Positions 7,658-15,696 of a stretch of DNA of 17,240 nucleotides are shown one piece after another (position 1 is the first letter of the stretch; the number at the start of each line of letters is the position of its first letter). Both the position numbers and the translations under genes were made by a program. The notes beneath the pieces were generated by a model. The model did not search any database. It was not told the origin of the DNA and was given only the letters and a program-made list of their open reading frames with translations. The stretch spans positions 1-17,240 of the forward strand of contig CAZIVR010000083.1 in NCBI GenBank assembly GCA_964542745.1. Reading direction: 5' to 3'. The stretch is from DATKAB01 sp964542745. GTDB lineage: Bacteria > Eisenbacteria > RBG-16-71-46.

Positions 7658-10600
7658 TCAGCGCAGCTTCACCAGCTTCGCGTCGAGCCGGAGCCGCGCC
7701 GACTCGAACCGCACGAAGTAGACGCCCGAGGGCGCTTCCCTCCCGCCCGAGTCGCGCCCGTTCCACGTGAAGCGCTGCGGCCCCGCCGCGAGCCGCCCGC
7801 GGTGGAGGTGCCTCACCAGCCGCCCGCCGATGTCGTAGACCGCGAGCGTGGCGTCCTCGGCGCGCGCCAGCGAGAACGCGACCGTGCTGCCGCGGAAGAA
7901 CGGGTTGGGGCTCAGCTCGAGCCGCACCGCGTCGGCCGCGGCCGTCACCGGTTCCACGTCGGTGGCGCCCGCGTCGTCGTAGGTGGGCACGATCTGGCGG
8001 CTGTCCACCGGCTCGAGGTTGCCGTCGCCGTCGCTGTCCACCTCCAGCACGATCTCGTAGAGGGCCATCGGGTCGTAGCCGTTGGGGAGGCTCACCGACA
8101 CCGAGGTGAGACCGTCGCCTCCGGGGGGCACGTCGAGGGTGCCTATCACGGGCTCGCCGGGCGGCAGGCCGTTGAGGCTCACCGCGTGCGGGTCGTCGTG
8201 CCCGACGGGCTCGAACACCGCGCTGATCTTGTAAGGAATCGCGGTGCCGCCGCACGGGTTGTGCCACGGCAGGTCGATCGGGACCCCGATCGCGCCGACC
8301 CCGAAGCTCGCCGGCACGGAAATCAATCCGCGCGGGCCCACGGTCGTCGGGCACCAGCAGTTGTCCGCGCGGATCGTGCCGCGGCTCGAGCTGCAGCGTC
8401 CGGTGTCGTCGTTCACGACCGACAGCTCGAAGCAGGCCGTGGCGTTGTGCGCCGTGAGCCCGGCGGGCCGCGGGATCGTGACGCAGATCGGCGTCGAGCA
8501 CGCGCCGGCCCCGATCGTCACCGAGCCCGAGCCGGGCGAGAACGAGGTCGGTCCCGCCACGGTGCAGCCCGGTCCCGCCGGCAGCCCGGCCAGCGACCAG
8601 GTGTAGGTCTGCGGGACGGCCGCGGTGTTGCAGATCGTGAAGCACACCTGCACCGAGGTCTGGCCCGCGCAGATCGTGGTCGAGGACGGCAGCCGCACGA
8701 GGTCCGGGCACTTCCCGGCGACGCCGGCGGCGTGGATCGCCGCCACCGAGGCCGCGGGCAGCGCGTCGCCCGAGTTGGCGAAGAACAGCTCGAGGTCGTC
8801 CACGCAGCCCTGCAGCGGCGCGGCGCCGCCGAAGGCCGGGCTCGACTGGCCGATGTAGAGGTCGGCGTTGCTCGAGACCGTTCCCGCGGCGGGCGTGAAG
8901 TTGTAGGCCGGCTGCGGCACGCCGTTCAGGTACCAGCGCCCGAGCGAGCCGGTGCGGTTCACCGACACCGCGAGGTGGTGCCACACGCCGGACGTGACGT
9001 TGGGCCCCGGGAACACCTGCGTGGAGATGCCGATCCCGACCTCGAGAAACGCCTGCGTGCCGTTGTAGTAGAGCGCGAACCCGCGGGTCTTGTACGGGCT
9101 TCCCGAGAGGAACACGCGCTTCTCGACCAGCATGCGCTGGCCGCCGCCCGGATCGAGCTTCACCCACGCGTCGGCCGCGAACGAGCCGGCGCCGAAGGCG
9201 AGCCCGAGCTGGTTGGCGTTGGGCACCACGGCGTAGGCCAGCTCGCTCGAGACGCACAGCATGCGCCCGGTGTGGCCGCCGGCCGAGGTGGTGAGTCCGC
9301 CCAGCAGCTGCGCCACGTTCTTCGCCGGGCTCAGGTGCGTGACGTCGGCCGCGGTCGTGGAGGTGGCGGGCTCGTCGAACGGCCACCACGCCACCATGAA
9401 GGGCGGCGGCGGGGCGCACGAGCCGGAGGTCGAGCACGAGAAGTTGCCGAAGTTGCGGCCGGTGACGGTCTGGCCGCCCACGATCGTCACGTTGTAGGTG
9501 CCGCCCGAGGGCGCCGTCTGGATCCAGCCGGACTGCCCGACCTCGCCGAGCGTGTAGTTCCCCGGCTGGAGGCCGTTGAAGCAGTAGTTGCCGAACGCGT
9601 CGGTGACCGCGAAGTAGGGGCCGCCCGGGCCGTTCAGCACGATGGTCCACCCGGCGAGCGCGGGCTCGCTCCCGTTCTGGACGCCGTTGCGGTTCTGGTC
9701 GTGGAACTTCTTCCCGCACACCGAGCCCACGGTGTTGTCCACGCAGCCCGGCGCCTCGACGTCGCCGATGCTGGTCTTGTCGCCGGTCGAGGTCACGCCG
9801 TCCGAGTCCACCAGCACGCTGTTCTGGACCGTGCCGCCGGTCGGCCGGAAGCCCTGGTAGCCGTAGATCGCGTCGGTGTAGATGTTGTTCTGCAGGTGGA
9901 TCGCGTCGCCGCTCACCCACACGCGGCCGATCGCGCCGCCCGTGTAGGGGAACCGGTCGTAGTCCACGCCGCCCGCCGAATTGAACGGGCCGATCACGCC
10001 GACCTGGAACGGGTTGGTGGGCAGCCAGCAGCCCGCCACGCACTCGAACTCGATCGCGCGCGAGGAGTGGGCGTTCGGGTAGGTGAGCCCGTAGATGTCC
10101 CGCTCCGCCACCAGCATCCGGCCGCTCGCGGAGAAGCTGATGTCGGAAACCGGGTTCGAAGCGGCGACGTTCCAGTAGGTCTGCGGCATGAACAGTTCGT
10201 GCCGGTCGCTGCCCGCCCCGGTGTCGAACGCGCCGCTCGGGAGCAGGGCCACGCTGCGGATCTCGTTCGCCAGCGTCGTGTTCGGCGCGAAGATGTCCTC
10301 GACCCACACCGCGTAGTAGACGCGGTCGCCGTGCACCTGCACGCCCCACAGCCGCTCGCCCGCCGGCGCCCAGCCGGGCTGGTTGTTGTCGGGCGCGAGC
10401 GGGTCGAAGGTTTCCTGCACCGTGCCGGTCGTGCCGTTGAATCCGTTGGCCTTGATCCGGTAGATGCGGCCGTCCTCGAGATTCGTGACGAAGAACTGGT
10501 CGTGGCGGCAGTCGTAGCTGATGTTGCCGAGCGCCGGGTAGTCGTCGGGCGGCGTGACCGAGCCGTCCGGGAAGTTGGGCAGCACGCAGAAGGTGGTGAT

Positions 10601-13195
10601 GGAGCCGTTGTTGCCGTCGATCCGGTAGATCGCGCCCGGCGCCGCGCCCGACACCGTGCCGATCGCGTCCGGCGAATAGCACGACGTGTGGGTCACGAAG
10701 ATGTTGCCGAACTTGTCGAGCGTGAGCCCGAACACCGTGCCGAGCGCGGTCTGCGTCCACGAGTTCGAGGGGCCGTTGTAGCGGAGGATCGTGGCCCAGT
10801 CGGTGTCCTCGAGCGGCGAGGGCAGCGGGCTCCCGAGGTCAAAGATCGTCACGCTGTAGGGATGCAGCGAGGTCTTCTGCCGCGTTCCCACCAGCACGTT
10901 CGGGGAGAGGAACGGGTGCTCGATGTCGGTGAGCGGCGGCGGGATCGCGCAGCAGGTGTCGGGCGGGCTGTAGCAGGTCTCGCAGGTGTCCGGCCCGTTG
11001 GTCGCGAACTTGGTGACCACGACGTCGATCGGTCCGCCGTTGAACGTGCCATCGTAGGCGCCGGAGGTAAACGGGTAGTCGGAGGACTGGGTGTTGCCCG
11101 TCACGTACATGCGGCCGCCCACGTCCTGCGTGAGCGCGTAGGCGAACTCGTTGCTCGTGCCCCCGAGGAACGTCCCGTAGAAGGGCGTCCCCGAGAAGTC
11201 GAACGTGAGCAGGAACATGTCGTAGCCGCCGTTGAAGCTCGGGTCGTACGAGCTGCCCGTCACCGTGAACGCCGGCGAGTTGGTGTAGCCGAGCACGGTC
11301 GGGTTCTCGGCGGCGTCGAGCACGATGTCGCCGCAGCGGTCCTCGCCCGTGTCGCCGAGGAACGTGCCCCAGAACACCGTGGAGCCGTCGGCGTAGAGGT
11401 GGAACAGGAAGCCGTCGTAGGTGCCGCCGCCGTAGGTGTTCTGCCAGCCCGAGATCCCTCCCATGTTGCTGGAGGAGGTGGAACCCGAGAAGTAGACCTC
11501 GCCGATCCCGGTCGGCTTGACGCCGCCGCCGTAGTCCTGGCCGACACCGCCGAACTTGGTCGCGAACACCAGGTCGGCCGGGCCAGCCCCGGCGGGGTTG
11601 ATCTTGGCGACCACCGCGTCGAACGTGCTGTTGAACGGCGGGCCGCCGGTCGCCGGGAAGTTGACGGACCGGGTGGACCCCGCGAGGTAGAGCTTGTCGG
11701 CGTAGTCCGCCTCGATGTCGTAGGCCTCGTCGTCCCCGTTGCCGCCGAGGTACGTGCTGTACACGAGGTCGGAAGCGCCTCCCCCGGCCGGGTTGAGGAT
11801 CGCGACGGCGATATCGTTGCCGCCGTTCCAGGTGACGTCGTAGGCGCCGGTGGTCACCGGCCAGGCCGCGTCGGCCGTCACCGCCAGCACGCAGACGTGG
11901 CCCGCCGACGTGAGCGCCACGCGCCCGCCGGTGTCGGCGTCCGGGCTCCCCAGGTAGGTGCTGTAAAGGAGCGTTCCGGTCGGCGAGAGCTTCGCGATGA
12001 ACAGGTCGCCCTGCCCCGCGTTCGAGCCGTTGAACGTCGGGTCGTAGCAGCCGGTCGTGGTCGGGAAGTCGTTCGAGCCCGTGGTGCCCGCGAGGTAGGC
12101 GTTGCCGGCCGCGTCAATGCGCAGGCCGTAGCCGATCTGGTTCGCCGAGCCGCCGAGGAACACGCTGTAGACGAGCGAGCCGCCGTTGGGCGCGATCTTG
12201 GTGACGTACGCCACGTAGTCGGCGCCCGGAACCGGCGAGCCGGTGGCGGGGAAGTCGGGCGACAGCGTGCCGCCCACGATGTAGGCGTTGCCCGCGAAGT
12301 CCGAGACGATCTCGTGCACCTCGTCGTAGGTGATGCCGCCGAGGTAGGTGCTGTACTTGAGCACCGGGTCGATCACGAGCGGCAGGCGCGCGTCGTGCCG
12401 CGGGCCCACGTCGAAGGCGAACGTGACGTCGTCCACCCGGCGGTAGCGCGCGCGCACCGGCACGCGCACGCCGCCGATCTCCTGGAACGCGACCGGCGCG
12501 GCCTCGAGCGTGCGGCCGAAGCGGGTCGTCAGCTCGAGCTCGCCGCGCGCCGTCACGCGCAGCCGCTCGATGCCGTCGTAGCGCACGCGGATCGCGCGCG
12601 GATCGGCGCCCGGGGCGACGTGGAAGTCGTATTCCAGCTCGCGGCCCGTGCCGTGAACTTCGAGGTCCACGCCCGGGTAGAGCCCGCGCATGCGGACCGC
12701 CTCGTAGCCCTTCACGTCGGTGCGCCAGCGCGCGGGATCGTTGCCGATGTAGAAGTGGCTGCGGTGCGCGGTCTCGCGGCGGCCCTCGATCGTCTCGGCC
12801 GGCCGGCTCCCCGGGAACGTGGCCCGGATCTCGAGCGACTCGTACTCGAGCGGACCGCGCCGCCCGAAGCGGTCCATGCCCGCGGCGGCGCCCGCGGCCT
12901 CGCCGCTCCCCGCGGCCGGGCGGCGGAACTGGTAGCGCACCGCCGCGTCCTCGAACCGGATCGTGGCCCCGGGCGCCGTGCCGACGAAACGCGTGGCCGG
13001 CCCGAACTGCCCGACGTTGGAAACGAACTGGACCGGCGCGCCCGCGAGCAGCTTCGCGGCCGAAGGCGGCGCGTCCGGCGATGCCGTCGGGAGCTTCGAC
13101 GTGGCCACGGGGAGCGCGGAGGCGGAGCGGAAACCGCCGGCCAGGGAGAGAAGGACGAGGGCGAGCGGGGCAAGCGGCGGCGTGCGGCGATGCAT
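7658..13195 (-). CDS. Very large secreted modular protein: DUF7948-like, seven SBBP repeats, SdrD-B-like, LamG-like, C-terminal sorting domain
   Basis: This is an 1845-residue protein with a signal peptide (MHRRTPPLAPLALVLLSLAG, cleavage near SASA). Residues about 50-280 match the N-terminal domain of SBBP proteins (VQFVSNVGQFGPATRFVG to PLVIDPVLKYSTYLGG; DUF7948-like). Residues 281-732 hold seven SBBP units of about 62-66 aa (YSTYLGG, DFAGNAYIVGGT, DFPATG), enough for one seven-bladed propeller. A Cys-rich linker (CETCYSPPDTCC) follows. Residues about 760-1150 are a second propeller-like region (GAIYRIDGNNGSI, DGRIYRIKANG). Residues about 1155-1255 are SdrD-B-like (GKKFHDQNRNGVQNGSEP). Residues about 1265-1485 are LamG/concanavalin-like (VAWWPFDEP, GVWHHLAVSV, GCVDDLELFF). 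Residues about 1485-1745 are Ig-like and Cys-containing, with an EF-hand-type loop DSDGDGNLEPVD near 1719. The last 90 residues are a FlgD-Ig/T9SS-like sorting domain (LSPNPFFRG, LAVYDIGGRLVRHL, SGVYFVRF). AGGAG lies seven bases before the ATG. Likely an adhesin or carbohydrate-binding surface protein (inference). Confidence 0.93.
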   Translation of the reverse strand: MHRRTPPLAPLALVLLSLAGGFRSASALPVATSKLPTASPDAPPSAAKLLAGAPVQFVSNVGQFGPATRFVGTAPGATIRFEDAAVRYQFRRPAAGSGEAAGAAAGMDRFGRRGPLEYESLEIRATFPGSRPAETIEGRRETAHRSHFYIGNDPARWRTDVKGYEAVRMRGLYPGVDLEVHGTGRELEYDFHVAPGADPRAIRVRYDGIERLRVTARGELELTTRFGRTLEAAPVAFQEIGGVRVPVRARYRRVDDVTFAFDVGPRHDARLPLVIDPVLKYSTYLGGITYDEVHEIVSDFAGNAYIVGGTLSPDFPATGSPVPGADYVAYVTKIAPNGGSLVYSVFLGGSANQIGYGLRIDAAGNAYLAGTTGSNDFPTTTGCYDPTFNGSNAGQGDLFIAKLSPTGTLLYSTYLGSPDADTGGRVALTSAGHVCVLAVTADAAWPVTTGAYDVTWNGGNDIAVAILNPAGGGASDLVYSTYLGGNGDDEAYDIEADYADKLYLAGSTRSVNFPATGGPPFNSTFDAVVAKINPAGAGPADLVFATKFGGVGQDYGGGVKPTGIGEVYFSGSTSSSNMGGISGWQNTYGGGTYDGFLFHLYADGSTVFWGTFLGDTGEDRCGDIVLDAAENPTVLGYTNSPAFTVTGSSYDPSFNGGYDMFLLTFDFSGTPFYGTFLGGTSNEFAYALTQDVGGRMYVTGNTQSSDYPFTSGAYDGTFNGGPIDVVVTKFATNGPDTCETCYSPPDTCCAIPPPLTDIEHPFLSPNVLVGTRQKTSLHPYSVTIFDLGSPLPSPLEDTDWATILRYNGPSNSWTQTALGTVFGLTLDKFGNIFVTHTSCYSPDAIGTVSGAAPGAIYRIDGNNGSITTFCVLPNFPDGSVTPPDDYPALGNISYDCRHDQFFVTNLEDGRIYRIKANGFNGTTGTVQETFDPLAPDNNQPGWAPAGERLWGVQVHGDRVYYAVWVEDIFAPNTTLANEIRSVALLPSGAFDTGAGSDRHELFMPQTYWNVAASNPVSDISFSASGRMLVAERDIYGLTYPNAHSSRAIEFECVAGCWLPTNPFQVGVIGPFNSAGGVDYDRFPYTGGAIGRVWVSGDAIHLQNNIYTDAIYGYQGFRPTGGTVQNSVLVDSDGVTSTGDKTSIGDVEAPGCVDNTVGSVCGKKFHDQNRNGVQNGSEPALAGWTIVLNGPGGPYFAVTDAFGNYCFNGLQPGNYTLGEVGQSGWIQTAPSGGTYNVTIVGGQTVTGRNFGNFSCSTSGSCAPPPPFMVAWWPFDEPATSTTAADVTHLSPAKNVAQLLGGLTTSAGGHTGRMLCVSSELAYAVVPNANQLGLAFGAGSFAADAWVKLDPGGGQRMLVEKRVFLSGSPYKTRGFALYYNGTQAFLEVGIGISTQVFPGPNVTSGVWHHLAVSVNRTGSLGRWYLNGVPQPAYNFTPAAGTVSSNADLYIGQSSPAFGGAAPLQGCVDDLELFFANSGDALPAASVAAIHAAGVAGKCPDLVRLPSSTTICAGQTSVQVCFTICNTAAVPQTYTWSLAGLPAGPGCTVAGPTSFSPGSGSVTIGAGACSTPICVTIPRPAGLTAHNATACFELSVVNDDTGRCSSSRGTIRADNCWCPTTVGPRGLISVPASFGVGAIGVPIDLPWHNPCGGTAIPYKISAVFEPVGHDDPHAVSLNGLPPGEPVIGTLDVPPGGDGLTSVSVSLPNGYDPMALYEIVLEVDSDGDGNLEPVDSRQIVPTYDDAGATDVEPVTAAADAVRLELSPNPFFRGSTVAFSLARAEDATLAVYDIGGRLVRHLHRGRLAAGPQRFTWNGRDSGGREAPSGVYFVRFESARLRLDAKLVKLR

Positions 13196-13200
13196 GGAGT

Positions 13201-13205
13201 CTCCT
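13201..13205 (-). promoter_or_regulatory. Ribosome binding site AGGAG of the 1845-aa gene
   Basis: The minus strand reads GACAGGAGACTCC directly before ATG at 13195, a five-base Shine-Dalgarno core at normal spacing, which fixes the start. Only about 40 bp remain between it and the assembly gap, so the promoter is probably lost in the gap. Confidence 0.7.
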
Positions 13206-13244
13206 GTCGGGTCGAAGGGGCGGCCACTCCTGCGATCAGCGCGC

Positions 13245-13344
13245 NNNNNNNNNNNNNNNNNNNNNNNNNNNNNNNNNNNNNNNNNNNNNNNNNNNNNNNN
13301 NNNNNNNNNNNNNNNNNNNNNNNNNNNNNNNNNNNNNNNNNNNN
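13245..13344. other. Assembly gap of 100 N
   Basis: Exactly 100 unknown bases join two contigs. That is the usual placeholder for a gap of unknown length, so the true distance and the missing genes between the 1845-aa protein and the thioredoxin-like protein are not known. Any reading frame crossing it is artificial. Confidence 0.99.
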
Positions 13345-14373
13345 GACAGCGCGATGCGGGTGTTCCTCCACCGCGGGATCGTGAGCGGCATGATCGTCGG
13401 GCGGGCCCCCGGCCACATGGTGGTGGCGGCCGCCGACAGCGCGCTCGAGACCTTCCGGAAGGAGCCGCTCCAGCAGGTGGTGATCCGCGGCCAGGTCGCC
13501 CAGTACCTGGTGAACCACCGCGATCTGCCCAAGCGGGCTCTGCTCTTCGCGCGCACCGCGGTGATGGGAATCCCCGGCGACGAGCGCTACAACCCGTTCC
13601 GGGGATTCGCGCTCGGCACGCTCGGCGAGGCCTACCTCCAGAACGACAGGCCCGACTCGGCGGTGATGGTGCTCCAGACCGCGCTCGCCATGGCCCCCGA
13701 CACCCAGCGCGTGCTGCGCCAGCTCGGCGACGCCTACCGCACCCTCAAGAAGAACGACCTCGCGATCAACGCCTACTCGCGATCGCTCGCGGTGTTCCTC
13801 GCCGACGACACCAGCGCGGCGGCCCCGCTCCGGGAGCTGTGGCTCGCGAAGCACGGCTCGCTCAAGGGCTACGACGAGAACATCGCCCGCTACGCCGAAG
13901 CCTCGCGCCGCCGCGTGGCGCTCGACTCCCGGAGCTACGAGCGCGCCGCTCCCGGCTGGAGCCTTCCCGACCTCGACGGCAAGAGCCTCCGGCTCACCGA
14001 CCACAAGGGGAAGGTGGTGGTGCTCGACTTCTGGGGCACCTGGTGCGGCCCGTGCCGCGAGGAACTGCCGATCTTCCAGAAGGTCTACGAGCGGTACCGG
14101 AACAAGGACGTGGTCTTCTACGGCATCAACTGGGAGCGCTCCGGCCCCGGCACCGACGTGAAGAAGCTGGTGCGCGACTACATGGCCAAGTACGGCTACT
14201 CGTTCCCGGTGGTGCTCGACCACGATCGCGTGGCGCAGACCGCCTACGACATCGAGGCCTTCCCCACCGTGTTCCTCATTGATAAGACCGGGAAGATCCG
14301 CTACCGGAACGTCGGGCTGTCGCCCGGGATCGAGGACATCCTGGTGGCGCAGATCGAGTCGCTGCTCAAGTAG
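13345..14373 (+). CDS. TPR plus TlpA/ResA-like thioredoxin-fold protein (N-terminus lost in gap)
   Basis: The frame is open from the first base after the gap and ends at TAG 14371-14373, giving the last 342 residues. Residues about 88-155 contain at least two TPR-like helical hairpins (ALGTLGEAYLQNDRPDSAVM, LRQLGDAYRTLKKNDLAINA). Residues about 205-342 form a TlpA/ResA/AhpC-TSA thioredoxin domain: APGWSLPDLDGKSL, then FWGTWCGPCREELP with the CGPC redox pair at Cys234 and Cys237, and the cis-proline in AFPTVFLI at Pro307. Such domains are usually exported and reduce or handle disulfides, for example in cytochrome c maturation or envelope stress. Here the location is unknown because the start, and any signal peptide, is missing. 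It converges on the ABC exporter operon with 50 bp between stops. An internal ATG at 13354 has no evident ribosome binding site and is not taken as the start. Confidence 0.9.
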   Translation, partial: DSAMRVFLHRGIVSGMIVGRAPGHMVVAAADSALETFRKEPLQQVVIRGQVAQYLVNHRDLPKRALLFARTAVMGIPGDERYNPFRGFALGTLGEAYLQNDRPDSAVMVLQTALAMAPDTQRVLRQLGDAYRTLKKNDLAINAYSRSLAVFLADDTSAAAPLRELWLAKHGSLKGYDENIARYAEASRRRVALDSRSYERAAPGWSLPDLDGKSLRLTDHKGKVVVLDFWGTWCGPCREELPIFQKVYERYRNKDVVFYGINWERSGPGTDVKKLVRDYMAKYGYSFPVVLDHDRVAQTAYDIEAFPTVFLIDKTGKIRYRNVGLSPGIEDILVAQIESLLK

Positions 14374-14375
14374 CG

Positions 14376-14421
14376 CCGCGCGGGCGGCCGCGCGGTGAGG
14401 AGGGAGCGCGGCCCCGCTCCC
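14376..14421. terminator. Two tandem hairpins between convergent genes
   Basis: Two 7-bp perfect stems fill the 50-bp gap between stop codons. One is CCGCGCG (14376-14382) with CGCGCGG (14389-14395), loop GGCGGC. The other is GGGAGCG (14402-14408) with CGCTCCC (14415-14421), loop CGGCCC. Their position suggests a shared bidirectional terminator. The plus strand has no T-run, so the call rests on symmetry and context. Confidence 0.5.
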
Positions 14422-14423
14422 CC

Positions 14424-15665
14424 CTACGCCGCCTCCCAGCGCCGCGCGAGCCAGCGCGCGAGCGTGAGGAACACGATCGTGAGCCCCGCCAGCACGCCCA
14501 CCTGCGGCGCGAGCGAGACGATCGGCAGGTCGCGCCAGAACACCTTCAGGTAGCCGTCGAGCGCCCACGCGTTGAAGGTGACGAGCCCCATCTTCTGCAT
14601 CCCCGCGCTCATCAGGAAGCGCGGGAACATGCTGCCCCCGAGCGCCGACATCGAGAGGATCACGATGTTGGCGATCCCCATGAGCTGCTGCCGGGTGCGC
14701 GACGCCGTGGCCAGCACCAGCCCGAACGCCGCGGCCGAAGCGGCCGTGAACACCGTCATCACGGCGAATCCCGGCAGGTGCGGGAGCAGGTCGAGGCGGA
14801 ACACGGCCATGCCCCACAGGAACATCACCGTGATCTGCAGCACGCCGGTGAGCGTGATGTGGATCCACTTGCCGAGCAGCAGGCCGTTCATCCCGGCTCG
14901 CGTCGAGATCACGCGCTCGAGCGTGCCCGACTCCTGCTCGTCGAGCAGCGCGCCGCCCGCTCCCGCGCAGGAGAACAGCAGGAACATCACCGCGACCCCG
15001 GCCGCGTAGAACGAGACCATGCGCCCCGGGCGCGCGGGATCGCCCATCACGTCCACCACGCGCGTGGCGACCAGCGCGAGCGGATCGGGCGCGGCCCCGG
15101 CCGGGGAGCCCGCGCCACCCGGGGCGGCCGAGCCCAGCTCCCCGCCCCTTCCGGCACCGCCCGCTGCGGGCGGATCCGGCCCGCCGCGCAGCACCACCGC
15201 CGCGCTGCGCTGGAGGATCCCCACCACCATGTGGCGCGCGACCGGGTCCGAGACGTCGGCCAGGACGTCGGCCTTGACGCCGCCGCCACCCAGGTTCGGG
15301 AACGTGGCGCCCCAGCCCTTGGGCAGCACCACCGCCACCGGCAGGGTGCCGCCGCGCACCAGCTCGGTCGCCCGCTCGCGCGTGAGCGGCACGCGCGGCC
15401 CGCCGCCTTCGCCGCCCGCGCGCGAGGAGTCCCGCACCTCGAGGCCTTCGTCCGCGCGCAGGGCTTCGAGAAGCATCGCACTCATGTCCGATCGGTCTTC
15501 GTCCACCACGCCGACGCGCACCCGCGAGGTCGCGTCCGAGCCCTGCCGGCCGAAGATCGTGGCGAAGATCGAGAAGAAGACGATCGGCAGCACGAACACC
15601 ATCGCCTGCGCCACGCGGTCGCGCGACAGGCTCTTGCGGCTCACCCGGAGCAGCGTTCCGATCAT
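14424..15665 (-). CDS. ABC-2 type exporter permease
   Basis: This 413-residue protein has the ABC-2 permease layout (ABC2_membrane_3 type). TM1 is at about 21-39 (AMVFVLPIVFFSIFATIFG). A large extracytoplasmic domain spans about 40-215. A C-terminal block has roughly five helices, at about 218-236, 264-290, 298-320, 329-347 and 384-404. The conserved cytoplasmic segment LLDEQESGTLERVIST (240-255) follows TM2, as in DrrB/NatB/YhiH-like exporters. Residues about 161-195 are a Gly/Ala/Pro-rich low-complexity insert in the external domain. The start at 15665 has GGGAGG six bases upstream; an in-frame GTG at 15692 would add nine residues but lacks such a site. It lies 31 bp downstream of the ATPase gene on the same strand and should be its membrane partner. 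Export substrate (drug, lipid, ion or polysaccharide) is unknown. Confidence 0.92.
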   Translation of the reverse strand: MIGTLLRVSRKSLSRDRVAQAMVFVLPIVFFSIFATIFGRQGSDATSRVRVGVVDEDRSDMSAMLLEALRADEGLEVRDSSRAGGEGGGPRVPLTRERATELVRGGTLPVAVVLPKGWGATFPNLGGGGVKADVLADVSDPVARHMVVGILQRSAAVVLRGGPDPPAAGGAGRGGELGSAAPGGAGSPAGAAPDPLALVATRVVDVMGDPARPGRMVSFYAAGVAVMFLLFSCAGAGGALLDEQESGTLERVISTRAGMNGLLLGKWIHITLTGVLQITVMFLWGMAVFRLDLLPHLPGFAVMTVFTAASAAAFGLVLATASRTRQQLMGIANIVILSMSALGGSMFPRFLMSAGMQKMGLVTFNAWALDGYLKVFWRDLPIVSLAPQVGVLAGLTIVFLTLARWLARRWEAA

Positions 15666-15671
15666 GCCCGG

Positions 15672-15677
15672 CCTCCC
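15672..15677 (-). promoter_or_regulatory. Ribosome binding site GGGAGG deciding the permease start
   Basis: The minus strand reads AAGGGAGGCCGGGC immediately before ATG at 15665, a near-ideal site with a six-base spacer. It lies in the 31-bp gap after the ATPase stop codon at 15697-15699, supporting translation of the permease from the same transcript. Confidence 0.75.
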
Positions 15678-15696
15678 TTCATGGCGCGCCACCCCG

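Noticed and set aside
7610..13384. Stop-free plus-strand frame of 1924 codons opposite the 1845-aa gene, running into the gap
   Set aside because: Its translation is dominated by Arg, Ala, Val, His and Gly with no domain, and it exists because GC-rich codon use on the true strand removes stops from the antisense frame. The opposite strand has a signal peptide, SBBP, SdrD-B, LamG and sorting domains.
12712..14868. Minus-strand frame of 718 codons crossing the 100-N gap
   Set aside because: It bridges an assembly gap and lies antisense to the thioredoxin-domain gene, so its continuity is artificial.
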